From the NCBI GenBank assembly GCA_017893485.1, contig CM030360.1, forward strand, positions 145,328,516 to 145,392,515: DNA of 64,000 bases, given 5' to 3'. Below, piece after piece: positions 1 to 11,224 of this stretch. The notes under the pieces are model-generated. The model was not told where the DNA came from and searched no databases. It was given only the letters and a program-made list of their open reading frames with translations. Numbering within the stretch: the first letter of the stretch is position 1; each line of letters begins with the position of its first letter. Made by a program: the position numbers and the translations under genes. This DNA comes from Hemerocallis citrina (Eukaryota; Streptophyta; Magnoliopsida; Asparagales; Asphodelaceae).

Positions 1-384
1 ATTTTGATGATTACAAAACAATGCAAAGTAGTTGTGCTACTTCTCATATATTGCAGGTTGTATCAGAGTTATCATGTATGATACATAAAGTCCTCAAACC
101 AAATTAATCAAGCAAACCACAAGGTTCTAAAGCTGACGAATGATCAACCAAATCTTCATACAAAGACAATGGCTAAAGCTTCACTCAAGACTCAAGACAC
201 AAGTCAAGACCAAAGCTTCAATGTCTTATAGCTTGTGTGTCTTGTAAAATAAATGTAATTTTTCTATCTGTTGAGTCTTAGACTGATGTACAGCCTTGTC
301 ACACACACACACACTCACACATAATTTTATAACTGTGTGTTTTACAAAATTTAATGGTCGAAATAGTTTGAAATAGATCAGCTG

Positions 385-1345
385 TTGAGTACCAGTCGAC
401 TGCCGTTAAGGTCTAGTCGACAGATACTGTACAAAACTGTCTGAACTTCTTCAAACTCTGACCAGTCGATTCATAACGGCAACCCAGTCGACTGTTCAAG
501 CCGTTTCGACAGTTTACTGATTTCAAAACTTGTATTTTCGAATTCAAAAAGTTATTAATCAGTTGTAGGAACTGTTTCTACAACGTTCCAGGGATTCTAC
601 TATATAAATAGAGCCTTAGAATCACCATGGAAAGGTTCCAAGAATTTTTGAGAAAAAGTTTAAGTATTTTGCTTTCAAAGAAAACGTTTTTATACAAAGC
701 ACTCTAATCTCTAAGTCTTGGTTCTCTGATTTCAGTCCAGCATAACATTGAATTCGTTTTGGACTGAATTCAGAGTTGACCAAATAGCCATGTACAAAAT
801 CAAAATCATAACAAGGCTATAGGTTGATTGTAACATCATTTATTGTTTTCTTATCCTCTCGGTTGGAGAGTAGGACTCTAGGTTGTAGAGTCAGGTTTTC
901 ACTCTTGGTGAAAGGGTGGGTTGCTCTCTCTAGTTGTGAGAGAGGACTACGGGCTGGACAACGTTGTTGTCTAACGCCGTAGGGTATTCTTGTACATTTT
1001 CAAGAATAGTGGAAAATCTCAAGTGGGTTGCTTGGGGACTGGATGTAGGTTGGGAGGACCGAACCAGGATACATCGTGTGTACTCTGTGATTGGAATCTC
1101 TGTGGTTGTATCTCTTTGAACTTTTTCCTTACATGCATTTCAGTTTACTCTAAAATCTTTCTGGTAAGTCGACAGGATATCCATTCTAAGTCGACTGATC
1201 AGACTGATATAACAAACTTCTCAAAAACTCTTCTGGCGAGTCGAATGTCTCTCTTATTTAAGCCGACTTATCAGACTAGTCTAAAATACTCTTCTACTAT
1301 GACACCCCAGTCGACTGATATCTCTTTTATAGTCGACTGGACAGA
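385..1345. repeat. Dispersed AGTCGACTG-like motif within the Copia LTR
   Basis: An AGTCGACT or close variant recurs in two clusters, about 397-490 and 1167-1340, on both sides of the TATA box. The core GTCGAC is palindromic. At least eight exact or one-mismatch copies can be seen. They may be U3 enhancer-like repeats or a composition quirk of this family. Confidence 0.55.
601..610 (+). promoter_or_regulatory. TATA box of the Copia LTR
   Basis: TATATAAATA stands inside the LTR, about 820 bp before its end. It fits the U3 promoter of a + strand element. No transcription start can be read directly. Confidence 0.55.
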
Positions 1346-1422
1346 AGATAACTTTCAATTCCGCAATTATTTTTGATACAACACTATTCACCCCCCCTCT
1401 AGTATTTCTTGCCTTGTCTACA

Positions 1423-2402
1423 GGATCCAAAAAGATCCTGGAGGCTATCCTAGGGACCCCTATCAACGAGACACTCCACCGCTCTCACTCGCGGTCGGAT
1501 GTCGGAGCCAGCACATCTCGCGGCCTGACAGTCCCACCACAGTATGATGAGGACATCCTAAAATGCCTCCCGGAAATAGAGAACCGCCTCAACCAATTCG
1601 GCGACGGCAGCACGAGACCGGCTCAGGGTCATAGACCGACCCGACCTCCTTACTCTGCTGCAATCCTACAAGCGGAAAATACCTTGGAATTTCCGACCTC
1701 CCCAATTCGAGACCTAGGACGGCGAGGGTGATCCTGCTGATCACATGGAGGGTTTTAAGACCATAATGATGATTCACAGTGCTTCGGATCCCCTCCTATG
1801 CCGTGCCTTCCCTGCCACCCTCCGGGGTCCGGCTCGGGAATGGTTCTCCAAGCTCGTCCCCGGCTCGATCTACACGTTCGACCAGCTGGAGGCCAATTTC
1901 CTGGCCCACTTTGTGACCAGCAGAAAAGCCGAAAAGACAAGCACATCCTTAATGGACCTTCGACAGAAGGAAGGGGAGTCACTCCGGCAGTTCGTCCGGA
2001 GGTTCACCACGGAGGCAAGGTCGGTCTCCTCCCTCGATGCTGGGGTCGCCTCGGTGGCATTCCGACACAATGTCCGGCTGAAGGCATCCCTGGAGAAGAA
2101 ACCTCCCCTCGATTTCCCTGACCTGCTCAATCAGGTCGAAAAGTACATCTGGGCCGAAGAGGCCCTAAATCTTGAGAACACCAAGGAGATTCAGGAAAAG
2201 GGGAAGCGCAAGGTCGACGAGGGGGAGCCAGCAAAGAAGGTCCCAAAAGACGGAACCATCATAAAGAAGGTCCCTGCGATCCTGCGCTTCGAGAGGTACA
2301 CGCCACTGACACAGAACGCGTCGGCTATCTTCTTAGCGATCAAGGACAGGGACCTCGTCCAGATGCCGCCCCGGCTGACCAACAACAAGAAAAGAGATTG
2401 GT
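1423..2402 (+). pseudogene. gag: Tat element A gag remnant
   Basis: The segment encodes part of a Ty3/gypsy capsid protein. The conserved block at 1745-2160 includes DHMEGFKTIMM, FPATLRGPAREWFSKL, FDQLEANFLAHF and EGESLRQFVRRFTTE, the retrotrans_gag domain. The frame shifts around 1680-1745: the part before reads in another frame and ends at 1731. The N-terminus is missing because of the Copia LTR. The C-terminal zinc knuckle is absent because the reading frame jumps at about 2402 from a gag linker (NNKKRDW) straight to reverse transcriptase upstream sequence. Capsid assembly function is lost. Confidence 0.85.
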
Positions 2403-3660
2403 CCGCGATTCGCTTCAATGTCGACCTCAAGTCTGACCTGATCGACTGCATTCACCGCAATGTCGACCTCTTCGCCTGGAAGCCCTCCGATATGCCTGGG
2501 ATCTCCGAAAACCTGATGATGCACAAACTCAGCATGATCCCCGGCTCGAAGTCGATCGTTCAAAAGCGACGTAAGTTCGCCCCGAAGAGGCAGCAGGCAG
2601 TGAAAGCGGAGGTGGACAAACTCTTGTTTGTTCGTCGTAATGGTCAGAAAGCTACCCTGAGTGGCTGGCGAACGTCGTAATGGTCAGAAAGGCGAGCGGG
2701 AGCTGGAGGATCTGCATAGACTTTACCGACCTCAACAAGGCATACCCCAAAGATCTGTTCCCTCTCCCTAGCATCGACGCTCTGATCGATGCGACGTCGG
2801 GTCACGAGCTTCTTTCTTTCATGGACACCTTCTCAGGCTACAACTAGATCAGAATGTTCCCCCCTGATATAGCTAAGACATCATTCGTCACGGACCAAGG
2901 TCTTTACTGCTACCGGGTAATGCCCTTCGGACTTAAGAATGTCGGTGCTACTTATCAGAGGCTCGTCAACCGAGTCTTTAAAGACCAGATCGGTCATAAC
3001 ATGGAGGTGTACGTCGACGACATGTTCGTCAAGAGCCAGCGGGGACAGGACCACGTCACCGACCTGGAGGAAGCCTTTGGGGTCCTTCGGACCCACAACA
3101 TGAGGCTTAATCCGATGAAGTGTGCATTCGGCGTCTCCTTGGGGAAATTCCTTAGGTTTGTCGTCAGCCAAAGCGGCATCGAGGCGAACCCTGAGAAGAT
3201 CCAAGCCATAATAGACATGACCCCTCCTAGAAACATCAAAGAAGTCCAGAGGCGCACGGGAAGACTAGCGGCCATCGGCCGTTTCCTCTCCAAGCTTGGA
3301 GAGAAGTCTCTCCCATTCTTCAAAGCTTTGTGCGGAACCGGAGGCTTCAAGTGGGGTACTCAGCAACAAGAGGCATTCTCCCAATTGAAAAAGTACCTCG
3401 CCAACCCTGCTCTCTTCAGCAAGCCCGAACCAGGCGAGCCCCTCTGGCTTTATCTTTCGGCTTCGAAAAATGTGCTCAGTGCCGTTCTCATTCGAGAAGA
3501 AGACGGAGTCCAAAAGCCGCTATACTACATGAGCAAGGTTCTGCTCCCTGCCGAGACCAGATACTCAAAAATGGAAAAGGTGGCTTACGCCCTGGTCATG
3601 GTTGCGCGGAAGCTCCGTCCCTATTTCCAGCGCATTCAATTTAGGTACTTACGAAACAAC
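2403..3660 (+). pseudogene. pol: Tat element A reverse transcriptase and RNase H remnant
   Basis: The linker before RT (FAWKPSDMPGIS) is followed by the RT palm with SWRICIDFTDLNKAYPKD, QGLYCYRVMPFGLKN and the catalytic motif YVDD at about 3009-3020. RNase H follows at about 3410-3640 (LWLYLSAS, LYYMSKVLLPAETRYSKMEK). The protease that should precede RT is missing, having been deleted with the gag C-terminus. A short duplicated piece (CGTAATGGTCAGAAAG at about 2635 and 2675) shifts the frame, and a TAG at about 2846 replaces a Gln in the 'GYNQIRM' region. The YVDD residues survive, but no continuous protein can be made. Confidence 0.85.
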
Positions 3661-4300
3661 CTCTGAAGGCCGTACTCTACAAGCCCGAGAGCTCCAGACG
3701 ACTGGTCAAGTGGTCGATCGAGCTCAGTTAACACGACATCAGCTATCAGCCAAGAACGGCCATCAAGAGGCAGGCCCTCACCGAGTTCATCACGGAATGC
3801 ACCATCTCCGAGCAACCCGAAAGCGGGGAGGCCGACCAGACGTGGGAAGTTTACGTCGACGGCTCTTCCTGCGAAGCGGGGAGTGGTGCCGGCATCATTT
3901 TGCGAGGACCTGACAATTTCCTTCTTCAATATTGCCTTCGACTCAACTTTTCAGCCTCCAACAACGAGGCCGAATATGAGGCCATGATTGCCGGGCTCAC
4001 CCTGGCACATCAGGCAGGTGCCAGACTGGTCAGGGCCTTCAGCGACTCTCAGCTCGTGGTCAGTCAGATCACCGAAGAGTACGAGGCCCGTGACGATCGG
4101 ATGATCCAGTACTTGGCCGTGGTCCAGCTGCTCTTAGCGTCTTTTGACGAATCTGCAGTCTTAAGGATCCCCAGGGAGCAGAACACCCAGGCTCACGCTT
4201 TGTCAAAGTTAGCCTCCTCGTCCTTCGAAGGTCTCGACCGCACCATCCTGATCGAAGTACTTCTGAAGCCGAGTACCAACCTCCCTGAGACCCTCTGCAT
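3661..4300 (+). pseudogene. Second (archaeal-type) RNase H domain of Tat element A
   Basis: After the classical RNase H comes a second RNase H fold: EVYVDGSSCEAGSGAGII (first Asp), NNEAEYEAMIAGL (Glu) and FSDSQLVVSQI (Asp), about 3843-4070. It continues to REQNTQAHALSKLASS. These acidic residues match the catalytic set of the dual-RNase H arrangement known from Tat elements. A frame change near 3730 separates it from the upstream RNase H. The domain itself is open from 3900 to 4529 but has no start of its own. Confidence 0.8.
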
Positions 4301-4499
4301 CGAAGATGGAGCTCATCCTGACGATTGGACCACTCCCTTTAGAAAGTTTCTAATCAAAGGAGAGCTCCCCGAAGACCGAGCTGAGGCAAGGCAGGTCAGG
4401 GTCCATTCAGAGAGGCTCACGATGATCAGCGACCCTCTTCAAATGGTCGTACACCACTACGGACGGAAGGCCCTACCTCCGCTGCTTAACCCCCGACGA

Positions 4500-5571
4500 C
4501 GCAAAGTACGCTTTCAAAAAGCTCCATGAAGGAAATGGCGGGTGTCATATAGGAAGCCGATCGCTTGCACGAAAGGCTCTGAATTACGGGTACTACTGGC
4601 CCACAATGCTGCAAGACGCCCTAGCCCTGGTAAAAAAGTGTGGCCCTTGTCCAAGGTTCTCCTCGGTAAGAAGAGCTCCGCAAGCAAACCACCGCTCCCT
4701 GGCCAGTCTAACCCCCTTTTCTATGTGGAGGATGGATCTGGTAGGCCCATTTCCGAAGGCAACGGGCCAAAAAAAGTTTCTCATAGTAGCAATCGACTAC
4801 TTCACAAAGTGGATCGAGGCCGAGCCCCTGGCCACAATCACCGAGCAGCAGACCCAATAATTTTTCTAGAAGCACATCGTCTGCCAATTCGAGATTCCAT
4901 ACGTACTCATCACAGATAATGGGACTCAATTCACGGGTAAGAATTTCTAAAAGTTCTGCGAGGATCTCGGGATCCAGCAGCGCTTCTATTCGGTATGCCA
5001 CCTGCAGTCGAACGGTCAAGCCGAAAATGCAAACCGCCAAACCCTTGACGGTCTCAAGAAATGGCTTGATAACTCCTCCAAGGGGTTATGGGTCAACGAG
5101 CTACCGAGCGTCCTCTGGGCCCACCGAACGACGAAAAGAATCCCCATAGGAGAGTCGCCATTCAATCTGACATACGGCACGGAGGCCTTAATTCCCCTGG
5201 AGATCGAGCTCCCTTCGCCCCGGATCATGGCCTTTGACGAAGCAAGTAACTCTGCACAGCTACGTGCCGACCTGGATCTCATATACAAGGTCAGGAAGAA
5301 GTCTGCCATCAGAAGAAACACCTACTAGTAGAGGATCATAGGTTCTACAACAAAAAGGTGCGTCCACCGATATCAAGCTAGGGGACCTCGTCCTCCGTAA
5401 GCTGGCGATATCTAAGCCCGGCCAAAAGAGAAAGCTGGCCCCAAACTAGAAAGGCATGTACAAGGTTTCTGAGGTCGTATGCCCAGGCACGTACCGCCTC
5501 ACCAGGGGCAAGGCTGTCAAGAGGCCCTAAAACACGGAGCACCTCATCAAATTCCTCGAAGGGGAGGATTA
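4500..5571 (+). pseudogene. Tat element A integrase remnant
   Basis: The Zn-binding HHCC region is visible (SRSLARKALNYGYYWPTML, then CGPCPRF). The catalytic core follows: MDLVGPFPKATGQKKFLIVA, ITDNGTQF with the second Asp intact at about 4915, and SNGQAEN with the Glu. The C-terminal part ends near 5571. Stop codons appear at about 4858, 4950, 5329 and 5448, with frame shifts between. The first Asp, second Asp and Glu can all be seen, unlike element B where the second Asp is changed. Confidence 0.8.
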
Positions 5572-5694
5572 GCCTCTACAGATGCCCACATGTAAATTAT
5601 AAAAAAAATGTAATCGACATGTCGTGCCTTGTTTTGTAAAGTCAAAATATATTGTAATTATGCCAGCTTTCTTAAAACTAGCTTCGGCTTCGTA
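5572..5694 (+). other. 3' flank of pol before the arrays, element A
   Basis: A short AT-richer spacer after the integrase. The equivalent segment is seen next to pol in element B (48510-48643). No gene is visible. Confidence 0.6.
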
Positions 5695-5990
5695 TTAGCT
5701 CTCTTAAAAAACATGTCTCGGGCTCGACCTTTGGAAGAAACCGCGAGTCACAAAAAGCTTCCCTTACAAGCTTGGGGCTCGACCTTCGGAAGCAACCGCA
5801 AGCCACAAAAAAGCTTCCCTTATAAGCTTGGGGCTCGACCTTCGGAAGCAACCGTGAGCCACAAAAATCTTCCCTTACAAGCTTGGGGCTCGGCTTTCGG
5901 AAGAAACCGCGAGCCACAAAAGGCTTCTCATACAAGCGTGGGGCTTGGCACTTGGACGGCACCTTGAGCCAGGAAAAGTCACCTCTAAGT
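5695..5990 (+). repeat. Tandem array of ~55-bp units next to pol, element A
   Basis: Roughly five units of about 55 bp, each with GGGGCTCGACCTTCGGAAG, then CCGCGAGCCACAAAA and GCTTCCCTTACAAGCTTG. The reverse complement carries the core GGCTCGCGGT that recurs in the arrays of element B. ORFs read through it only because of the repeat. Confidence 0.85.
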
Positions 5991-5993
5991 TAT

Positions 5994-7080
5994 GGGGCTC
6001 GACCTCTGGCATCGGCACCGAGCATGGTTTGGGCTTGTTCAAGCCCAACAACCTATGCGCTCAGTGATGACCGCTAGCTACACCCGTGCTATCTTTCCGA
6101 GAACAAGTGTGGGGGCTCGGCGTCGATCTAGAGCAAGGCCTTGGCTTTTCTCAAACCCAAGCAACCTTTATGCTCGGCGACGACCTTCAGCTACACCATC
6201 ACTGGCTTCTCTAAGGTAATGGGGCTCCGCATCGGCCTCGAGCATGGTTTGGGCTTGTTCAAGCCCATCAACCTATGCGCTCGGCGATGATCGCCAGCTA
6301 CACCCGTGCTATCTTTCTGAGAATAGGTGTGGGGGCTCGACGTCAACCTCGAGTAAGGCTTTGGCTTTTCTCAATCCCAAGCGATCTTTATGCTCGGCGA
6401 CGACCTTCAGCTACACCCATCACTGGCTTCTCTAAGATATGGGGGCTCAGCATCGGCCTCGAGCATGGTTTAGACTTGTTCAAGCCCATCAACCTATGCG
6501 CTCAGCGATGACCACTAGCTACACCCGTGCTATCTTTCTGAGAATAGGTGTGGGGGATCGGCGTCGTCCTCGAGCAAGGCCTTGGCTTTTCTCAAACCCA
6601 AGCGACCTTTATGCTCGGTGACGACCTTCAGCTATGCCCATCACTGGCTTCTCTAAGGTATGGGGGCTCGGCATCGGCCTCGAACATGGTTTGGACTTGT
6701 TCAAGCCTATCAACCTATGTGCTCGACGATGGCCACTAGCTACACCCCTGGTATCTTTCTGAGAACAAGGTGTGGGCGCGACGTCGACCTCGTGCAAGGC
6801 CTTGACTTTTTTCAAAGCCACGCGACCTTCACGCTCGGCGACAACCTTCAGCTACGCCTATAACCAGCTTCTCTAGGTATGGGGGCTCGGTATCGGCCTC
6901 GAGCATGACCTGAGCGTTTTCAAACCCTGCAGCCTATGCACTCGGCGATGACCTCCAGCTACATCCATACTATCTACCAAAGTGTCCACATGAAGGCTCG
7001 GTGTCGACCTCGAGCAAGGCCTCGGCTTTTTCAAGCCATGCCCTTTACGCTCGGCGACGACCTTCAACCATGCCCGTTCC
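5994..7080 (+). repeat. Tandem array of ~220-bp units, element A
   Basis: About five copies, with the landmark GAGCATGGTTTGGGCTTG or close variants near 6021, 6240, 6461, 6685 and 6901. Each contains the palindrome GGGCTTGTTCAAGCCC or a mutated form. The same unit, reverse complemented, forms the longer array of element B. Confidence 0.9.
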
Positions 7081-7084
7081 AAAA

Positions 7085-7560
7085 ATTTTCATTAAATATT
7101 TAGGGAGCTTGCCTTCGGCAAACGCCCCGAGCCCCGGACCTTTGGTTGACCCACCTCTCACCCGTGAACAACTCGGGGTTTGCGGCTCTCAGAGCCAAAA
7201 TCCCAAATTGTTCGAGGGCGGTAGGGGAGCCACCGACCCAGGACTCTCACCAAGCCTCCGGACCAATGGGTCGACCCACCACTGCACCCACGAGCAACTC
7301 GGGGTTTACGGCCCTCAGAGCCAAAACCCTGAATTGTTCGAGGGTGACAGGTGAGCCACCAACCTGGCACTCTCGGACAAAAATTTTGCTTATAGGCGCC
7401 CGCCTTCGGTAGGCACCCGAGTCTCACCTCCGAGGTCGACCCACCTCTCACCCACTGACAGGCCGGGGTCAACGACCCTCGGAGCCGAAACCCCGAATTA
7501 TCAGAGGGTGGCAGATGAGTCACCACCAGTGGCTGATGAAAAAACAATGAGGAGTTGGGG
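7085..7560 (+). repeat. GC-rich imperfect repeats between array and antisense gene, element A
   Basis: Three imperfect copies of a unit of about 110-150 bp. Each has AACTCGGGGTTTGCGGC, then AGAGCCAAAA and AATTGTTCGAGGG. Two GCCTTCGGCAAACGCCC-like palindromic pieces also occur (about 7110 and 7395). A related block lies in element B at 45290-45640. Confidence 0.7.
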
Positions 7561-7874
7561 ATTATATAACCCCCTGAGCAGCGCATTTATTACACCAGAA
7601 AGTCCAAACGGCGGAAGGCAAAACATCGCCATTAATGTTTATCGGAAGGCGAAATGTCACTCATTGGATGTTGCCGGCAAGAAACTATGGTTCGCTCCCG
7701 AGCAAGCAGCAGACCGACCGCCCCTTTTGCCTCAGTAATGACCTCGAGCTTCACTCCTGCCCTCCCCACTCAACAAATCGTCAAAAAAAAAAAGTCGAAG
7801 TTTTTATTACTCATAGGGCGCCAGAAACGGCCGCCCAATACAATGAAAAGCTTACAAATCACTCATCGCTCGGC

Positions 7875-10800
7875 TTAAAACTCAAACTCGGTGCTTCCCA
7901 CAGGATCCTTTGCGCGCTCGGTAGGTTCGACCAGCAAGGGTACCCCGGCAATGGAGCTTTCCGCATCGGCAGGCTGGGCCACCTCCAAGAAAAAGGTCGG
8001 AGAAGGTCCCAATACGGAGTTGCTCGCCTCCTCGACCAGACCGGCGCCTAGCATTAGCGTTAGCCTACGGATCTCCAACTCTTTCTCCACAACAACCTCA
8101 CGAAGAAAAGTCTCCGAAGCTGATCGTCCACTCGAGGCATCCGAGATCGACCAGTTCGTCTCAACTGCCCACCAGTCCCGGTCGGCTATGACCTTCTTCA
8201 GGCGAGCAACCTCCAGGCTGAGCTCCCTAGACTTATTCATGAAGTAATTCACTGCGGCCTTTTGATCCCGATCGATCCCGAACCTACTTATGTTGGCGAG
8301 CCAGGACACTCTCCGTGACCCCCAGCCCCGCTCGGACCCAGGAGACCTTGGTAGAACCAAGGTCGGCACCGAGGACCTCATGCGTCTATCAAAAAGACGG
8401 GAAAAACAAAAGTTCACAAAAGAGACAAAAAAATACAAGTCATAGAGCATCGGCCAAAAAATTCTCCGTTTATAAATTCAAAAAATTTCTAGTTACTAAA
8501 AAGCGGTGGCCAGTTCGCGTTCGGCAATCACAAAAAAAAGGAGAAGGAAATTCCTAGACTATTGTTTAGGAGGGGGACGGCACCTCTTCGTCACCTTGGT
8601 CGCCCCCGGCCTCCAATCAAGCGTCCTCCAGTTCCTCGTCCTCCCCGCCGCCCGGCATCAGCGGAAGCTCGGGGAACTGCCACCCGTAGTGGAGATGTCC
8701 AATCCGAAGGTCCGGATAGATCCACAGAATGTGATCCCTAGCCTTGTTATAAGCCTCGTCCTGCGAGGCAATCAGGGTGTTTGCCATGGTGATCGCCGCC
8801 TCGCTATCCTTCTTGGCCTTCGCCTTGAGCTGCACCAGCTCGTTCGCATGGTGCTCCGTGTTGGAGACCAGCTGAGCATGGGTGACTGCAAGGGAAGTCT
8901 CCGCCGCCGTTAGCTCTTCCTTCAGCTAAGTGGCTTCCTGAAAATAATGCTCGGCGTTCTTCCTCTCGATGACAATCTCCTTCTCGAGGCACTTGTGAAA
9001 GTGCTGCGCATGCTGCATCGCCTGGCCGAGGAGGATCAAGTTAGAAGAATTCTTTGCAAAGCTAAACCAAAATGCAGAAGGAAGACTTACCACGAGGTGG
9101 GCCTGAGCGAACCTCATGTAGGACGTATCAGCCGTCTCCACCACCAGGTTCATATGATCCCGCTCGGTGGCGAGATGCTCCACCACCTCCACCGCAATCG
9201 GGCCCTCAAGGAGCGTATCCCCTGACTTGACCCCCCAGTCGGGGGCATACGGCCTCATTCCCTGCCGACCAACCATTTGCTCGGCGGTCAGGGAGAAGTG
9301 GCGGGAGAGGCCCCTTCGCGACCTCGACAACCTTTTTGCTGCCAGAGCTCGCCCCCGGATCCCTCGTCTACTTCGACGAATGGTGATGGTGCTTCTTCGC
9401 CCTCTTCGGGGTTGACTCCTCGGGCCTTGGAGTCGCGACCTGGCTCGTCCCCGCCCCCGAGGCGGCATTCTTCGCCATGTCGGCCCTCCTCTTGGTGGTC
9501 AGGGCTACTACAGCATTTCGGTTGTCGAGCTCCTTGGCAGACATTTCTACAAAAAAGAAAAGTAAACATGTTAACGTGAAGGCAGAAAGAAAGACAGAAT
9601 AGAAATAAAAACATACTAGGGTTGGCCGGGCTCAGTCCGGCTCGGGCATAGTATAGCTCCGTGATGCAAGGCCACCCGATGTTGTGACCCCCCACGATCT
9701 TATCGACCTTCGCCCACTCCTTCTCATTCAGATCTCTTCGCTTCGGCGGCTTATGGTTCGGTTTTCCAAAATTCCAAATGGTGGGGATGTCCCAAGGCTT
9801 CTCGCTCCGGACTACGAAGTATTTCTCTTTCCACCCCTTTATGGAGTCTGGATGTCCGTGCATCACCTTCTTGTGAGGACGGGGCGAAATATAGAAAATC
9901 CCCTCCTGGTCCCCGAGCGAGCTCATCCCCAGGATGGCTCGGAAGTAAGTTAGCCTCGGCTTAATCCCCTTCCCCTGACATTTCAAAATGAAACACACCA
10001 AGTGTTTCCAAGAATTAGGGTCGTACTGCATGGGGCTCAGCTCCCCCCAATTCAGTACCCTCTTGATGAGCGGATGCAACGGAAATCTCAACCCCGAGAT
10101 GAAAGCGTCCTCAGGGAACATGCAAAAGCTCGACTCAAGCACGGTGGTCGGGCAGATTCCTGGGTTCGACACAAGAAGCTCGAACTCCCACGGAATGAAG
10201 TAAGCCGCCCTCATGATGGGCAAGTAGTCCCCTATGCAGGGCGCACTTCACACTGTCCATCTTGATCATGGACCGGCCCTCGTCCCACAATAGTGAGGTA
10301 TACGCCAGAAGATCCTCCACGTCGTCAGGATACATCCTGATTAACCTGGATTTTTGCTGGAGAGATGGGGGTACATAAACCCCGGAGCCATACATCATGC
10401 TTGTCCTTCTTGGCCGAACCGTCGGGCCTGTATCCACTTCCTCTTCCTCCTTCGGGGGCGATCCTTCCTATCCGGGGAAGAGGTCGCTAGGGGGGCAACG
10501 GTGGAAGGTCTGTCTCTTCTTCCCCTACTTCTTCCGTGGTCCCTCCGACCTCGCCATGGTCACTACCACCTTCAGTCCCGTGGTCGGACCCCTCCTCAAC
10601 CTGCTCCTCTTCTTCGGGGCCTCCTTCCTCGGACTCATTCTCCTCCTCCACAATCTCCTCTCCCTCGGGGTCCCTCTCTTCGTGCTCTTCCTCTGCAGGC
10701 TCCTTACCCGGCCTACGGGATTGCAAGGGCTCTACGATAAAAGCTACATCGCCCTCGCTATCCGACCCTCCTACTGACAGAACCTCCTCCTTTACCGGGT

Positions 10801-10897
10801 GTAGGTCACCCGACGAAAAAGATATCGAAGACGAATGAAACTCCTCCTCGGCGCGACCTGAAGTGCCTGCCTCAGAGCCAGACTGAGACCGTGACAT
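7875..10897 (-). pseudogene. Antisense spliced gene of Tat element A (PF04195-type 'putative gypsy type transposon' protein)
   Basis: The gene lies antisense to gag-pol between two array blocks. It starts MSRSQSGSEAG at 10897 and has a Ser/Glu-rich acidic N-terminus. The central block at about 9620-10220 carries EDAFISGLRFPLHP, WKHLVCFILKCQGKG and KKVMHGHPDSIKGW, which I recognise as the Transposase_28 (PF04195) family of unknown role. Then come a basic His-rich stretch, a coiled-coil part (AMQHAQHFHKCLEKEI and on) and a tail ending EFEF at 7875. Two GT-AG introns, 9616-9547 (70 bp) and 9090-9022 (69 bp), keep the frame when removed and match introns in element B. A third, 8583-8386, is likely. 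Disabling changes include a stop at 10487, a frameshift near 10240 and TAG near 8925. Such antisense extra ORFs are known in Tat elements such as Grande. The function is unknown. Confidence 0.75.
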
Positions 10898-11030
10898 TTT
10901 AAAGCAAAAATACTAACCTGTTTCACCGAAGAATGCAAAGGTCAATGAAAAGCGGTTGCCGGCGGTGTGCAAAAAAATTTCTGTTAGAAAGATGATGAAA
11001 GAAAAGTGAAGAAGTGGGGTGGGGGAGGAG

Positions 11031-11040
11031 GATTTATAAG
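11031..11040 (-). promoter_or_regulatory. TATA box of the antisense gene, element A
   Basis: On the minus strand this reads CTTATAAATC, followed by a pyrimidine-rich leader, with the ATG about 135 bp downstream at 10897. Element B has TTATAAATC at 41729-41737, about 150 bp before its ATG, also followed by a pyrimidine-rich leader. Conservation in two diverged copies argues for a genuine promoter. Confidence 0.6.
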
Positions 11041-11224
11041 CGCAAAAGGGACTCCTTGAATTCCGCAAAGAGATCTGGCTGTCTGATCTTCATCATCAAG
11101 ATCTAACGCCCACTAAGATCTTGATTACGTCAGCCTAGAGTGCAAAAATACTTTCTTACTCTCGGCTCTGTCAACCAATGCGGCGGCTCGGTGCGCAGGG
11201 TCAAACTTCTCGGGTACTTCACCT

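Larger units (their letters stand above)
1..1422 (+). mobile_element. Copia-type LTR (left end outside window)
   Basis: This reads as a long terminal repeat of a plant Ty1/Copia element in + orientation. The window opens with TTTTGATGATTACAAA, typical of the first bases of such LTRs. A TATA box lies at 601-610. Near the right end is the C-rich stretch ATTCACCCCCCCTCTAGT, which occurs just before the 3' end of many plant Copia LTRs, and the LTR seems to end in CA at 1421-1422. No initiator-tRNA primer site follows, so this is a 3' LTR or a solo LTR. The next bases are gag sequence of Tat element A, so the Copia element inserted into that gag. The target duplication cannot be tested because the left junction is outside the window. 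The short ORFs here are not credible genes. Confidence 0.7.

Noticed and set aside
5695..7080. CRISPR-like appearance of regular repeats
   Set aside because: Units are contiguous tandem repeats without unique spacers, in a plant retrotransposon.
10354..10838. Plus-strand ORFs of 100-128 codons
   Set aside because: Shadows of the acidic stretch of the minus-strand gene in element A.
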